Below, in pieces: positions 31,301 through 39,747 of a stretch of 64,000 nt of DNA. A model generated the notes under the pieces. That model was not told the DNA's origin and ran no database searches. It worked only from the letters and a program-made list of their open reading frames with translations. Every line of letters begins with the position of its first letter. The stretch's first letter is position 1. Position numbers and translations under genes: made by a program. This stretch comes from Mytilus edulis (lineage: Eukaryota; Mollusca; Bivalvia; Mytilida; Mytilidae): the NCBI RefSeq assembly GCF_963676685.1, contig NC_092349.1, positions 82,844,604-82,908,603 on the forward strand, in the 5' to 3' direction.

Positions 31301-31861
31301 ATAATAGGACTTTATCATATCCTTCAGACAAACGTGTGGCAACGATGCCCCCTGCCGACCCGGCTCCCACTGTAAAACATCAATTAGTCATAATTTTACA
31401 AATTTCCATTTCATTTTATATGATCAAAAGCTTTATATATGATATGTTTCTCATCTTTTGTTACTTTCGCGTCGGTCACCAATTATTGTAGTTATATCGC
31501 AACACTTAGGCGCTTTACAATAATTTTTAGCCATAATGAGCAGGCTTTTTTTGCTTGATTATCACTGAAAAGATTACGTCTGGACCTATGTACATACAAA
31601 CAGCATATGAGAAGTGTTTCACTACATTTATAAACTTAAATAGTGGTTTGTAAAGTTGCATACCACATTACAAAGTACATTGTATTTTCATTATTATGAA
31701 GAAAATAATTTACATACCTACAATGTAGTCATACCAATTTTCTAAAGGTCTATCAAACACACCAGGTGGGTCTTTTTCATTAGGTGGAAGCGTTGTTGTC
31801 AAAAAGATAACTAGGGAGGCTACCTGTACAAGTGATTGTCCTAGAAACATCACGTGATCAG
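16240..31861 (-). CDS. Secreted GMC oxidoreductase (glucose/choline dehydrogenase-like), 12 exons
   Basis: This minus-strand gene encodes an FAD-dependent oxidoreductase of the glucose-methanol-choline family. Exons in transcript order are 31718-31861, 31164-31369, 30434-30626, 25039-25167, 24313-24434, 21741-21908, 21113-21263, about 20880-20945, 20375-20517, 17793-17967, 16768-16993 and 16240-16372. The product is about 610 residues, normal for the family. I chose the ATG at 31850 because it begins a hydrophobic signal sequence. Family motifs appear in order: the FAD motif [12 protein letters not shown] across the first junction, [24 protein letters not shown], the catalytic histidine region [10 protein letters not shown], and [15 protein letters not shown] near the end. 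The substrate cannot be told from sequence. All junctions keep phase except the donor of exon 8. The introns are repeat-rich. Confidence 0.88.
16768..16993 (-). CDS. GMC oxidoreductase exon 11: catalytic histidine region
   Basis: It encodes [20 protein letters not shown], then [17 protein letters not shown]. The histidine of [10 protein letters not shown] corresponds to the conserved catalytic histidine. The usual GT before CxMG is SS here. Confidence 0.9.
17290..17600 (+). repeat. Dispersed mussel repeat in GMC intron
   Basis: It contains GTGTGTTACATTGTTGTGTT, TTTAATGCGTTTCCCTCAGT and ends near ACTTCTGTTGCCTTTATT. The same phrases occur at 45660-46020 and inverted at 8945-9085 and 29400-29560. 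Confidence 0.65.
17793..17967 (-). CDS. GMC oxidoreductase exon 10
   Basis: It encodes [20 protein letters not shown] and then [20 protein letters not shown]. The phrases PxSRGTIRL and NPxIDPxYLxDxxDxxxF are family hallmarks. Confidence 0.9.
18250..18400 (-). repeat. Dispersed repeat with the ACTCATCATAGATACCAG end
   Basis: It carries AAACTCATCATAGATACCAG and CTACAAAAGACTCATCATTG. The same end occurs at 32055, 42622 and, inverted, at 32610, 40715, 43000 and 62520. Confidence 0.65.
18815..18895 (+). repeat. Tandem 24-bp repeat, about 3.3 units
   Basis: The unit AAAACTAGGTATTGTCAATT plus TGTT recurs at about 18816, 18839, 18863 and 18887, with one G/A difference. Confidence 0.85.
19382..19480 (+). 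repeat. Dispersed repeat end (GTACGGTGACCTATAGTTG)
   Basis: It includes GTACGGTGACCTATAGTTGT and GAGTTGTCCCATTGG. A second, closer-to-consensus copy lies at 20101-20210. Confidence 0.6.
20101..20210 (+). repeat. Dispersed repeat end, second copy
   Basis: GGCCGTACGGTGACCTATAG, followed by TTGTCTCCTTGGCAATCATA and CCACATCTTC, matches 19382-19480. The GMC exon 8 frame runs into an inverted relative of the CAATCATACCACATC part near 20820-20850. Confidence 0.6.
20375..20517 (-). CDS. GMC oxidoreductase exon 9
   Basis: It encodes [20 protein letters not shown], then [22 protein letters not shown] is the usual substrate-domain phrase. Acceptor TTTTTCAG, donor GTGAGT. Confidence 0.85.
20880..20945 (-). 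CDS. GMC oxidoreductase exon 8, 3' border uncertain
   Basis: The acceptor TTTAG at 20946-20950 joins exon 7 in phase and opens with [18 protein letters not shown]. The next exon needs one leftover base, but no GT at that phase is visible before the frame runs into dispersed repeat sequence (GGAGATGTGGTATGATTGC). The end given here is an estimate. Confidence 0.5.
21113..21263 (-). CDS. GMC oxidoreductase exon 7
   Basis: It encodes [20 protein letters not shown], then a less conserved stretch ending [10 protein letters not shown]. The phrase DLPVGxNLQDH/Q is typical. The donor is GTCAAT, weaker than the others. Confidence 0.85.
21741..21908 (-). CDS. GMC oxidoreductase exon 6: GMC signature 2
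   Basis: It encodes [13 protein letters not shown], then [20 protein letters not shown] and [11 protein letters not shown]. This is PROSITE-type GMC signature 2. Phase 0 on both sides. Confidence 0.92.
22195..22500 (-). mobile_element. 3' fragment of a Penelope-like element
   Basis: On the minus strand this matches the 3' untranslated end of the element at 37594-39647. Shared phrases include GGCACCCGTCGTGTTGCTTA and ACTGACAACGCCATGGCTAA. It ends at the same point (GGGACGAAAGATACC), so it is a 5'-truncated copy. It has no coding part. Confidence 0.7.
22591..22730. mobile_element. Fold-back element
   Basis: The arms, roughly CTTACTGACTGG and CCGGTCAATAAG, are inverted and share TGGAATATTAAGTTTATT variants. 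The core is GC-richer, with CAACTATTGCCCTCGGCTAC. Confidence 0.65.
22952..23165 (-). mobile_element. 3' fragment of a Penelope-like element, second copy
   Basis: It carries GGGTGATCTCAGGTGCTCCA, GGCACCCGTCGTGTTGCTTA and TCATGAAAGGGAAGAGGATT. It matches the minus strand of the region after the reverse transcriptase stop at 39348. The central part is deleted relative to other copies. Confidence 0.65.
24313..24434 (-). CDS. GMC oxidoreductase exon 5
   Basis: It encodes [20 protein letters not shown], then [20 protein letters not shown], the conserved region around the family phrase LRPALxRxNLxV. Acceptor TTTATAG, donor GTATTT. Confidence 0.88.
24646..24857. mobile_element. Fold-back element with TACTGTG(G/A)ATTCATT ends
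   Basis: The left end TACTGTGGATTCATTAATAT is matched by the reversed TGAATTCACAGTA at the right. Several CCACGAA/TTCGTGG words are also inverted within it. It lies in the intron beside GMC exon 5 and has no coding capacity. Confidence 0.75.
25039..25167 (-). CDS. GMC oxidoreductase exon 4
   Basis: It encodes [20 protein letters not shown], then [19 protein letters not shown]. The acceptor TTTTTATAG with the first bases of this exon (ATCTACG) is copied many times in the upstream intron (25484-27860). Confidence 0.88.
25216..25470 (+). repeat. Dispersed mussel repeat (CCAATGAGACAACTCTC)
   Basis: It contains GTACCAATGAGACAACTCTC, CCAACACGGAGCCTTGGCTC and AACGGGAAAACCAACGGTCT. I recognise this as a common dispersed bivalve sequence. 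The short open frames on both strands are not genes. Confidence 0.6.
25511..28384. repeat. Four tandem units of ~720 bp in the GMC intron
   Basis: The units start at about 25511, 26221, 26945 and 27669, each with AAAAAGAAAGTAAATAGTTA, and end with TTTTTGCAGTTATTGTCCCC. Units 2 and 3 look nearly identical, so the array is recent or homogenised. Each unit carries two stretches like TTCCGTCCACGTAGATCTAT. These match, on the minus strand, the splice acceptor and first bases of GMC exon 4. Confidence 0.9.
28688..29402 (-). pseudogene. 5'-truncated Penelope-like copy with C-terminal RT fragment
   Basis: On the minus strand, 29400 down to about 28970 encodes [20 protein letters not shown] and then [18 protein letters not shown]. 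It matches the C-terminal part of the reverse transcriptase at 37594-39647, with frame breaks. The 3' untranslated part continues to 28688 and ends like the other copies. It is broken and lacks the catalytic core. Confidence 0.8.
29403..29900 (-). repeat. Dispersed mussel repeat, two adjoining fragments
   Basis: It starts with AAAGGCAACAGTAGTATACC and contains GAGGGAAACGCATCAAATAT, then a second block with ACACAACAGAAACAGAACAT repeated in variant form near 29700. No coding capacity. Confidence 0.55.
30434..30626 (-). CDS. GMC oxidoreductase exon 3: GMC signature 1 region
   Basis: It encodes [20 protein letters not shown], then [18 protein letters not shown] and FPYFKKMES. This is the flavin attachment loop region (PRGKxLGGTGxxN). 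Acceptor TTATTAG, donor GTAATT. Confidence 0.9.
31164..31369 (-). CDS. GMC oxidoreductase exon 2: FAD-binding Rossmann motif
   Basis: Joined to exon 1 it gives [17 protein letters not shown] and then VLLLEAGG, the ADP-binding beta-alpha-beta fold. It ends at [10 protein letters not shown] before a GTATTC donor. Confidence 0.9.
31718..31861 (-). CDS. GMC oxidoreductase exon 1: signal peptide and start of FAD domain
   Basis: From the ATG at 31850 it reads [20 protein letters not shown], a plausible signal peptide, and ends at DYIV, which splices into the FAD glycine motif. A TTTCAG acceptor at its 5' edge suggests an upstream untranslated exon that I could not locate. Donor GTATGT. Confidence 0.8.
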
Positions 31862-32054
31862 CTGAAATCAAACTAGAATTAAACGTGTTGCACAAAACGT
31901 TATCTTTACGACATGAAATGGCAAATTATTGGTGTATCAAAAAATTGTGAAATAATGATCATATATAATTATTCAAATGCTTTATGAAAATGTAACTATG
32001 CAAATATATGTCTTTCAATGGAACTCAAATTAGCACAAAACGTTGCAGTAACGT

Positions 32055-32705
32055 TGTCAATAAACTCATCATAGATATCAGGATTAAAATTGTGTTCGCC
32101 AGACGCGTGCTTCGTCTACAAAAGACTCATCAGTGACGCTCGAATCAAAAAAATAAAGAGGCCAAATAGAATATGAAGTTAGAGATCATTGAGGAAATAG
32201 GTTCTGCTGAATAAAGCTAAAGTAATCTACACCTGGGATAGAAATCCTTAGTATTTCGAAACACAAAAATGTAAACAGTTAAAATGTTTCCACGTGTGAT
32301 TTCGATGATGAAATTATATGTTTGAGGTCAAGTTAAACTTTGAATAATGGTTGATTGCACAAGTGAAAAAAATGGAATTTTGAATGTTTTCAATAAAAAA
32401 AAATACCCACTTCATCTGTTATTAAAATTTGGTTGTACATTGATATAAATGAAATTTTGAATTTAATATGTGATACATGCCCAGTTCATTATTTTTGAAA
32501 TACTAAGGCTTTTCTACCTCAGGCATAGAATATCTTAGCTGGATTTTAGGAATTTTGGTCCTCAATGCTCTTCAACTTTGTACTTTATTTGGCCTTTTTA
32601 GCTTTTTTGGATTCGAGCGTCACTGATGAGTCTTTTGTAGACGACACACGCGTCTATCGTATATACAAAATTTTGTCCTGGTATCTATGATGAATTTATT
32701 GATTC
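32055..32705. mobile_element. Non-autonomous element with long inverted ends (ACTCATCATAGATA...TATCTATGATGA)
   Basis: The left end has AAACTCATCATAGATATCAG and CTACAAAAGACTCATCAGTG. The right end has the inverted CACTGATGAGTCTTTTGTAG and CTGGTATCTATGATGAATTT. The inverted arms are about 150 bp or more and include GGCCAAAT and TCAATG words. I see no coding sequence inside. Single ends of the family occur elsewhere in the window. Confidence 0.7.
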
Positions 32706-32786
32706 AATTTTGGTTGCTGATATGAACGCTAACAGCCACAAATCATTCAATTTACAATAAATGATCAGCTGTTCTTAGAAACATTA

Positions 32787-35645
32787 ATGACAGAAATTAG
32801 GGGTAAAACAATTTCCTTTGCATCATATAAAAAGAAAGAAAAAAATAAATTGGAAAATGCTTTAGTAAATGAAATTCAAAAATTAGAAGAAAATATACAA
32901 ACAACAGAAGCTCTTGAAGATCTCAACCAAAAGAAATCTAAATTACAAATTTTAAGACAAGAAAAAATGCGTGGTCATTATGTTCGCTCAAAAATGCAAT
33001 GGATAGAAGAAGGAGAAAGATCCTCAAAATATTTTCTCAACTTAGAAACTAAGAACTTTGTTAATAAAACAATTCCAAGACTAGTCAATAATGAAGGCTG
33101 TTTAATAAACAAACAAGAACATATTTTATTGGAAGCTAAAAACTTTTATAAAAATTTATATTCAAAGAAAGATACAATAAATAGTGTTGATCTCAATAAG
33201 GAAATTCCATTTTTAGACGTTCCCAAGTTAACAAATGAAATAAGGGATACCCTTGAGGGAAAAATCTCATATTCAGAATTAACAGCTGCTATTAAAAGAA
33301 TGAAAAGTAACAAAAGCCCAGGATCTGATGGATACACCAGTGAGTTTTTTAAATTCTTTTGGATAGATTTAGGTAAATTTGTTCTTAGATCAATCAACTA
33401 TGGGTATAATATGGGTGAAATGTCAGTATCCCAAAAAAGAGGGATAATTACTTGTATACCAAAGGGAGATAAACCAAGACAATATATGAAAAACTGGCGA
33501 CCAATAAGTCTTTTAAACACAATATATAAACTCGGGTCTAGCTGTATAGCAGAGCGTTTGAAGTCTATTTTATCACTTCTAATAAATAATGATCAAACAG
33601 GGTTCATTCCTGGAAGATACATTGGTGAAAATACTAGACTAATTTATGATATTTTATTGTATACAGAAGAACATGATATACCTGGTATTCTCCTCCTTAT
33701 TGATTTTGAAAAGGCATTTGATTCAATTTCTTGGAGTTTTATTGAAAGTGTTTTAGACTTTTTTAATTTTGGACCTTCTATTAAACATTGGATCACTACT
33801 TTTTATACCAAAACTCAATCTGCAGTAACTCAAAATTGCCATCTCTCAGATTTTTTTGAGATTCAGAGGGGCTGCCGACAAGGGGATCCCCTATCACCTT
33901 ATATATTTTTACTATGCGCAGAAATACTTGGTATACTTATACGAAATAATGACAAAGTTAAAGGAATCACTATAGATGACTCAGAGTATCTCATCTCACA
34001 ATATGCAGATGATACCTCTCTTATACTTGATGGATCACCTGAATCTTTGGATGCATCTCTCCGTACTCTAGATAAATATGCAGAATTATCAGGTCTTAAT
34101 ATAAACTTAGACAAGACCAAGGTTGTTTGGATTGGGAAGAAAAAGTTTAGCCAAGAAACTATGTGTGTTAAGTGGGGATTGGAATGGGGTTCCAGCAGAT
34201 TTACACTTCTTGGGATAAATTTCTCAGTGGATATTAGTGAAATTGAAAATTTAAACTATAACCCCAGGTTGAAAGAAATTGAAAACATTATAAAAACTTG
34301 GACTAATCAAATACTCTCACCAATTGGAAAAATAACAGTGATAAAAACACTTATAATATCAAAATTAAACCATCTATTCCTGTCCATACCTAGTCCAAAT
34401 AGCACAAAGCTTAAACATTTTACTGAAAAAATATTTTCCTTTATTTGGGATAATAAACCAGATAAAGTCAATAGAGACACCTTATCCAAACCGCACTGTT
34501 TAGGAGGACTAAAAATGATTAATATTGAAAACTACATAAAAGGTCTTAAACTAACCTGGATAAGAAGAATAAATAGAAATAATTCAAAACTAGTAAAACT
34601 ATTCCTCTTTTCAGAAAATCTGAATTTTTCGGAAATGCAATTTCTTGGTCCTTATAAAAAGTTGAATAATCCATTTTGGAAAGAAGTATTTGATGCTTGG
34701 CAAGATCTTCAAAATGTACAAAATAACTCTCAAATTAAAACATGCCCTTTATGGAAGAATGATGGAATAAAGATTGGTAACCATTCAGTATTATATAAAG
34801 ATTGGACAAAAAAAGGGGTTTGGCTGATCAATGACTTGTTACAGGAAGATGGAAACTTTATGACTTTTGATCACTTTAATAATGTATACAATATTAAAAC
34901 TAATTTTCTCACATATCAAGGCCTAATTTTGTCAATAAAAAAGTATTTAAAAGAATATCAAATATGTCCAAATGACTTAAAGAGAGAAAACGGTCCAGTT
35001 TTGCCCTCAGTATTAAAGGTTTTTTTTAAATCCCAGAAAGGTTCAAAAGATATGTATAATATTTTGAATGGTAAAAAGTCAAATCCTAAACAAAAATGTG
35101 AACAAAAATGGTCATTAATTCTCAATGCGAACTTCAATTGGAAAAATATCCATGTATTACCCTTTTATATTACAAAAAATTCAAAATTGCAGTGGTTTCA
35201 ATACAGAATAATACATCGAATTTTAGGCACCAATGAACTTCTCCTTAAAATAAAAATTAAAGATACAAATATTTGTAGTTTTGGGTGCGGAGGGGTCGAA
35301 ACAATAGAACATATATTCTGGACTTGTCCATATATATCAAAATTATGGGAAGACCTTGACTCCTGGATATTTGAGAAGACAGAAATAGAACTAACTTTAA
35401 ATATTGATTTGGTTTTATTTGGTATTTTAACAAAAACCGATAAAAATGATATAAGAAACATAATACTTCTGTTAACAAAATTCTACATTTATAGAAGCAA
35501 ATTAGCTATGGAACAAACCAATATAATAGCACTTAAAAATTATTTAAAGGAAAACTTATTAATAGAAAAAAATATATTCTATAAAAATAAATTACTCAGT
35601 AGGGCAGAAAACTGCTGGAACCCCTGGACTCCTTTATTATTATAA
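32787..35645 (+). CDS. LINE (L1/Tx1-like) ORF2 protein, reverse transcriptase part
   Basis: A long open frame of 952 codons from the first ATG. It encodes the reverse transcriptase and C-terminal part of a non-LTR retrotransposon. The first catalytic aspartate is in LLLIDFEKAFDSISW (residue 306) and the catalytic YADD is at residues 406-409 (SQYADDTSLILDG). FIPGRYIGENTRLIYD and RGCRQGDPLSPYIFLLCAE are also typical. A CCHC-like zinc knuckle follows near the C-terminus (CSFGCGGVETIEHIFWTC). The endonuclease domain that normally precedes the RT is missing. The reading frame seems to extend a little upstream of this ATG, to about 32735, so the copy is 5'-truncated. No internal stop is present, so insertion was probably recent. 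The 3' end was not fixed, but A-rich sequence follows the stop. Confidence 0.9.
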   Translation: MTEIRGKTISFASYKKKEKNKLENALVNEIQKLEENIQTTEALEDLNQKKSKLQILRQEKMRGHYVRSKMQWIEEGERSSKYFLNLETKNFVNKTIPRLVNNEGCLINKQEHILLEAKNFYKNLYSKKDTINSVDLNKEIPFLDVPKLTNEIRDTLEGKISYSELTAAIKRMKSNKSPGSDGYTSEFFKFFWIDLGKFVLRSINYGYNMGEMSVSQKRGIITCIPKGDKPRQYMKNWRPISLLNTIYKLGSSCIAERLKSILSLLINNDQTGFIPGRYIGENTRLIYDILLYTEEHDIPGILLLIDFEKAFDSISWSFIESVLDFFNFGPSIKHWITTFYTKTQSAVTQNCHLSDFFEIQRGCRQGDPLSPYIFLLCAEILGILIRNNDKVKGITIDDSEYLISQYADDTSLILDGSPESLDASLRTLDKYAELSGLNINLDKTKVVWIGKKKFSQETMCVKWGLEWGSSRFTLLGINFSVDISEIENLNYNPRLKEIENIIKTWTNQILSPIGKITVIKTLIISKLNHLFLSIPSPNSTKLKHFTEKIFSFIWDNKPDKVNRDTLSKPHCLGGLKMINIENYIKGLKLTWIRRINRNNSKLVKLFLFSENLNFSEMQFLGPYKKLNNPFWKEVFDAWQDLQNVQNNSQIKTCPLWKNDGIKIGNHSVLYKDWTKKGVWLINDLLQEDGNFMTFDHFNNVYNIKTNFLTYQGLILSIKKYLKEYQICPNDLKRENGPVLPSVLKVFFKSQKGSKDMYNILNGKKSNPKQKCEQKWSLILNANFNWKNIHVLPFYITKNSKLQWFQYRIIHRILGTNELLLKIKIKDTNICSFGCGGVETIEHIFWTCPYISKLWEDLDSWIFEKTEIELTLNIDLVLFGILTKTDKNDIRNIILLLTKFYIYRSKLAMEQTNIIALKNYLKENLLIEKNIFYKNKLLSRAENCWNPWTPLLL

Positions 35646-35699
35646 AAACAAAAAACAAAAACCAAATAGACTCCACATATAATGTATATATTTCATATC

Positions 35700-36583
35700 C
35701 AAACAACCTCTGTCTTAAAATCATTATCTGCAATGTATCAAACTAAAACTGCTGTGTATATTAAATAATATATTATATATCTTCTTTTTAGTGTATATAA
35801 CTATTATGCATACAAAAGTGTGTAACTTATTTTGTTTATGTGCAAATAAGAAAACAAGAAATTTAATACAAAAAACAATATATATATATATTTTTTCTAA
35901 ACCTGTGCATTTGTTATACAGATAATTATGTTTGAAAATCTTAATAGTAAACTTCTTTCTTTTTGAAATTACTGACATGGTATATTTTTTTATTTTTTTC
36001 CAAATATTGAAAATTGAATGTTTAATACTAACAAATACTAACAACTGTATAAATATGATGTTTACTAATGTTAACGAGGCCGGGATAAGGTACCGGTACT
36101 TGATGTTTTAAACTAACAAATGTACAGACTTCAATAAAATATGATAAATTTAAAAAAAAAAACAAATCATTGAATAAATTCAATGTTTCAGTTACAAGTA
36201 TGTCGAAACATATCAATGCATATTAAATCCATATCATAAGATCATACATGTCACAAGTTGTACATTAGCCTATAATAATTAATATAGTTATAGTTTAAAA
36301 CGATGACATGATGAAGTAAACTTAATTTCAGTTATATATATGAAATCACAGCATGTAAGCGATATGCTCCAAACACATCGAATTTAACATTAAGAGGTTG
36401 AATATTTATACATTTCAGACAATCAAACTGACATTCTAATGCAACAACTGTAACGTTCATTTTGATTGGATAACGTTACTTTTTTAACAATTGATGCTAT
36501 GAGACGTACGGGCAAGCGCAGACGGCATTTGACAGATTTTTATTACATGTTTTAACGTGGTTTTCTGACAGTTTCATTAGAAT
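35700..36583. other. AT-rich stretch after the LINE
   Basis: It may hold the 3' untranslated end of the LINE. I see AT-rich, low-complexity sequence with no supported gene, and no target duplication that I could place with certainty. Confidence 0.4.
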
Positions 36584-36750
36584 GGAGATAACAATATTGT
36601 ATTTTAAGCTCTGACGGCATCAATTGGGGATTTGATGGTCGCAAATACCCGTTGACTGTCTCCGCTAACGCCTCGCCAGTAAACTTAATTTGCGACCATC
36701 AAATCCCCAATTGATGCCGTCGGAGCTTGAAATACAATACAGTTATCTCC
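36584..36750. mobile_element. Near-perfect fold-back element
   Basis: Two arms of about 64 bp are almost perfect inverted copies. Both contain GACGGCATCAATTGGGGATT and TGATGGTCGCAAAT, and the ends read GGAGATAAC and GTTATCTCC. The loop of about 40 bp carries CTCCGCTAACGCCTCGCCAG. Non-coding. Confidence 0.85.
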
Positions 36751-37593
36751 TAAGAGAGGGTTTGATTAACCATATTCCTATACTCCAAGTCCACAACCTA
36801 TGGGGTAAAAAAAAAACTAAGAAAAAAAATCTATTTACCTTGATATCTATATAAATGATAGACGGTGAAACACATACATACGCATAAATATTACTAGTAA
36901 CACAAAATGCATACGGTTCTAGTAAAGCATAGACCTATGAATAAAATCTAACTTTCAGGTAAAAATCCATCCATGTCGAAAGTTATTCACCTCTGCTAAT
37001 ATATAGGCTCATATCCATTTATACTCGGCTACTAATTTCTCTTCTAAAAAAATATCTCGAACATAAACTATTTAAAAATAAACTTCGTGGTTCTCGGAAT
37101 GTAATATATTGTGTGTTAATCTTAAACCAAATATCTTCTTCTTAAGAAAATGTCTGTACCAAATCAGGAATAGGACAGGTTTTTCCATTCGTTTGATGTG
37201 GGTTTTATTGTGTTTCTTTCGTTTGATGTATTTTTTTTTTCTATGGTCGGGTTGTTGTCTCTTTGGCACATTCCCCAATACCATTCTCAATTTTATATTG
37301 TATTTTTTTATTTTGCCATTTCATAAAGGATTTCCTTTTTTGAATTTTCCTTGGTGTTCGGTATTTTTGCTATTCAACTTTTGAGCATAGTTAAAGTACT
37401 AGTATTAAAATCAAGACCCGGAGTAGTCATCTTCCTTTCAAATATTTAAACGAGTGCTAAGGATTTCATAGATAACAAACATAAAAAAGAGTAAAATAAT
37501 GATAATACCGAACTCCGAGAAAATTTCTGAACGAAAAGTCTCTAGACAAATGACAAAATCAAAAGCTCAAACACACCAAACGAATGTTAACAA

Positions 37594-39348
37594 TGTTATC
37601 TCGATATTGACGACTTCAAGTCTAAACCTCCTGATTGCACTTGTGCTAGTTCCCAATTCACATATAATCCCGCTGGCCACGTTATTACCGGTGACCTTAA
37701 CATTGTTAATAACACTTCTCTACGAAACGTGTTATCGAAAGGTCCGAAATATCGTGAGCCTAAATCCATCAATTGGAAATACAACTTTAAAATTTTGATG
37801 GATTCAGTCGAGGATTATGCCAGGCAATGGGCTAAGCGCGAGAAGGAAGACGTAGACACTCTATCCGAATGGATAAAGGCAGTGAGGTCCTTAATACAAA
37901 TCAGAATTAAGAAACTGAATGGGTCCATCAATGCCCATGCTACGTCAATTTTTAAAGACCCAAATGTTGCTAAACACCTATCCGACCTCCATGATAAATA
38001 TGTTGTTGTCCCCGCAGACAAAGCCCCAAATAACATCGTTTTTGTCTGTAAAAGTCATTACATTAATTGCTTGATAAACGAATTAGGTATAGACAATTCA
38101 CTTGGAAACTCAACATATACCCTCACGACACTTACCAAAGAGGAAATCCTGGATAATCATAGGTCTGTTCTTTGTTCCTTTGGTATTTCAACCAAAGATG
38201 AAGAACTGGATCTTCCATCACTGTATTGGATACCTAAACTACATAAGTGTCCTTACAAACAGCGGTATATTGCTGGGTCTTCCAAGTGCTCCACAAAACC
38301 TCTTTCTAAATTATTAACATCCATTTTATCAGCAATCAAAGACGGGCTTCAAAGTTATTGTGAAACTGCCTATTCTAGAGGTGGCGTGAATCAGATGTGG
38401 ATACTTAAAAATTCCAAAGATCTTTTAGAGTACATACAATCTAACTCTCTTTCATCTTGTAACAGTATTAAAACATTTGACTTCTCTACTCTTTACACAA
38501 GTATTCCACATTCCAAACTTAAAGACAAATTAAAAGAGTTGGTATTACTTTGCTTCATAAAAAAGAATGGCCAACGTAGATACAAGTATCTTGTCTTAGG
38601 GAGGGATAAATCCTACTTTGTAAAGAATCACTCTGATTCAAACAAAAAATTCTCTGAAACCGATATTATCAAGATGCTTGATTTCTTGATTGACAACATA
38701 TTTGTTACGTTCGGAGGACGTGTTTTTCAACAGACTGTCGGCATACCAATGGGAACAAACTGTGCCCCTCTACTTGCTGACTTGTTTCTTTATTATTATG
38801 AGGCTGACTTCATGCAGGAACTTCTTAGGAAGAAAGATAAGAAGTTAGCAATATCCTTTAACTCTACTTTCCGCTATATAGATGACGTTCTTTCACTAAA
38901 CAATTCAAAATTTGGTGACTATGTGGAACGCATCTATCCCATCGAATTGGAGATAAAGGATACTACAGATACAGTTAAGTCAGCTTCATATCTTGACTTA
39001 CATCTAGAAATTGACAATGAGGGTCGGTTGAAGACAAAACTTTACGACAAAAGAGATGATTTCAGCTTTCCAATTGTGAACTTTCCATTTCTAAGTAGCA
39101 ACATTCCAGCAGCACCTGCATACGGGGTATATATCTCTCAATTGATACGATATTCCCGTGCTTGCATTTCCTATCATGATTTTCTTGATAGAGGGTTACT
39201 GCTCACAAGGAAGCTATTAAATCAAGAGTTCCAAATGGTGAAGTTGAAATCATCCCTTCGTAAATTTTACGGACGCCATCACGAGTTGGTTGACCGTTAT
39301 GGAATAACCATTTCACAAATGATATCGGATATGTTCCTCACGTCGTAA
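37594..39348 (+). CDS. Penelope-like reverse transcriptase, N-terminally truncated
   Basis: The frame is open from the 5' edge of the element and lacks its own start; the first conventional candidate start is at 37729, giving 539 codons. It encodes a reverse transcriptase. From that start, YWIPKLHKCPYKQRYIAGSS is near residue 166, SIKTFDFSTLYTSIPHSKL near 245, FQQTVGIPMGTNCAPLLADL near 335, and the catalytic FRYIDDVLSLNN has YIDD at residues 383-386. PKLHK and the LYTSIP strand point to Penelope-like elements rather than LINEs. No GIY-YIG endonuclease domain is visible after the RT, where the protein ends soon after [12 protein letters not shown]. Family placement is from motif memory and is the least certain part. 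Confidence 0.75.
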   Translation, partial: CYLDIDDFKSKPPDCTCASSQFTYNPAGHVITGDLNIVNNTSLRNVLSKGPKYREPKSINWKYNFKILMDSVEDYARQWAKREKEDVDTLSEWIKAVRSLIQIRIKKLNGSINAHATSIFKDPNVAKHLSDLHDKYVVVPADKAPNNIVFVCKSHYINCLINELGIDNSLGNSTYTLTTLTKEEILDNHRSVLCSFGISTKDEELDLPSLYWIPKLHKCPYKQRYIAGSSKCSTKPLSKLLTSILSAIKDGLQSYCETAYSRGGVNQMWILKNSKDLLEYIQSNSLSSCNSIKTFDFSTLYTSIPHSKLKDKLKELVLLCFIKKNGQRRYKYLVLGRDKSYFVKNHSDSNKKFSETDIIKMLDFLIDNIFVTFGGRVFQQTVGIPMGTNCAPLLADLFLYYYEADFMQELLRKKDKKLAISFNSTFRYIDDVLSLNNSKFGDYVERIYPIELEIKDTTDTVKSASYLDLHLEIDNEGRLKTKLYDKRDDFSFPIVNFPFLSSNIPAAPAYGVYISQLIRYSRACISYHDFLDRGLLLTRKLLNQEFQMVKLKSSLRKFYGRHHELVDRYGITISQMISDMFLTS

Positions 39349-39647
39349 CTACAATCCCCTTCCCTTTCATGAATTTGACCTACCGAATTAGACTATTTAC
39401 CGGATTTGTAATCACATAAGCAACACGACGGGTGCCGCATGTGGAGCAGGATCTGCTTACCCTTCCGGAGCACCTGAGATCACCCCTAGTTTTTGGTGGG
39501 GTTCGTGTTGTTTATTCTTTAGTTTTCTATGTTGTGTCATGTGTACTATTGTTTTTCTGTTTGTCTTTTTCATTTTTAGCCATGGCGTTGTCAGTTTGTT
39601 TTAGATTTATGAGTTTGACTGTCCCTTTGGTATCTTTCGTCCCTCTT
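39349..39647 (+). repeat. 3' untranslated region of the Penelope-like element
   Basis: It holds CTACCGAATTAGACTATTTA, AGCAACACGACGGGTGCCGC and AGCCATGGCGTTGTCAGTTT. These sequences recur on the minus strand at 22195-22500, 22952-23165, 28688-28975, 44825-45010, 59945-60135 and 61535-61755. The open frame across it is not a gene. Confidence 0.8.
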
Positions 39648-39747
39648 TTAACAACTGTCATATTCCTGACTTGGTCACATGCATGTTCTTATCTAGAAAA
39701 TGGTGGATTTACCAACTTAAAGAGTCGATCTCTTTAAAGTTTGTGTT

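Larger units (their letters stand above)
37594..39647 (+). mobile_element. 5'-truncated Penelope-like retroelement with TTAACAA target duplication
   Basis: The insert is bounded by TTAACAA at 37587-37593 and 39648-39654. Outside it, the two flanks (AACACACCAAACGAATG on the left, CTGTCATATTCCTGACTTGG on the right) rejoin into a dispersed repeat seen whole at 44225-44350 and 46430-46530. The insert begins in the middle of coding sequence, so it was 5'-truncated on arrival. Its 3' end (CTTTCGTCCCTC) is the same one at which the minus-strand fragments end. Confidence 0.75.

Noticed and set aside
33146..35478. Minus-strand open frames inside the LINE ORF
   Set aside because: They are antisense shadows of the reverse transcriptase frame.
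39432..39737. Open frame of 101 codons after the Penelope-like RT
   Set aside because: It lies in the 3' untranslated region of the element, crosses its 3' border and is not conserved among the fragments.
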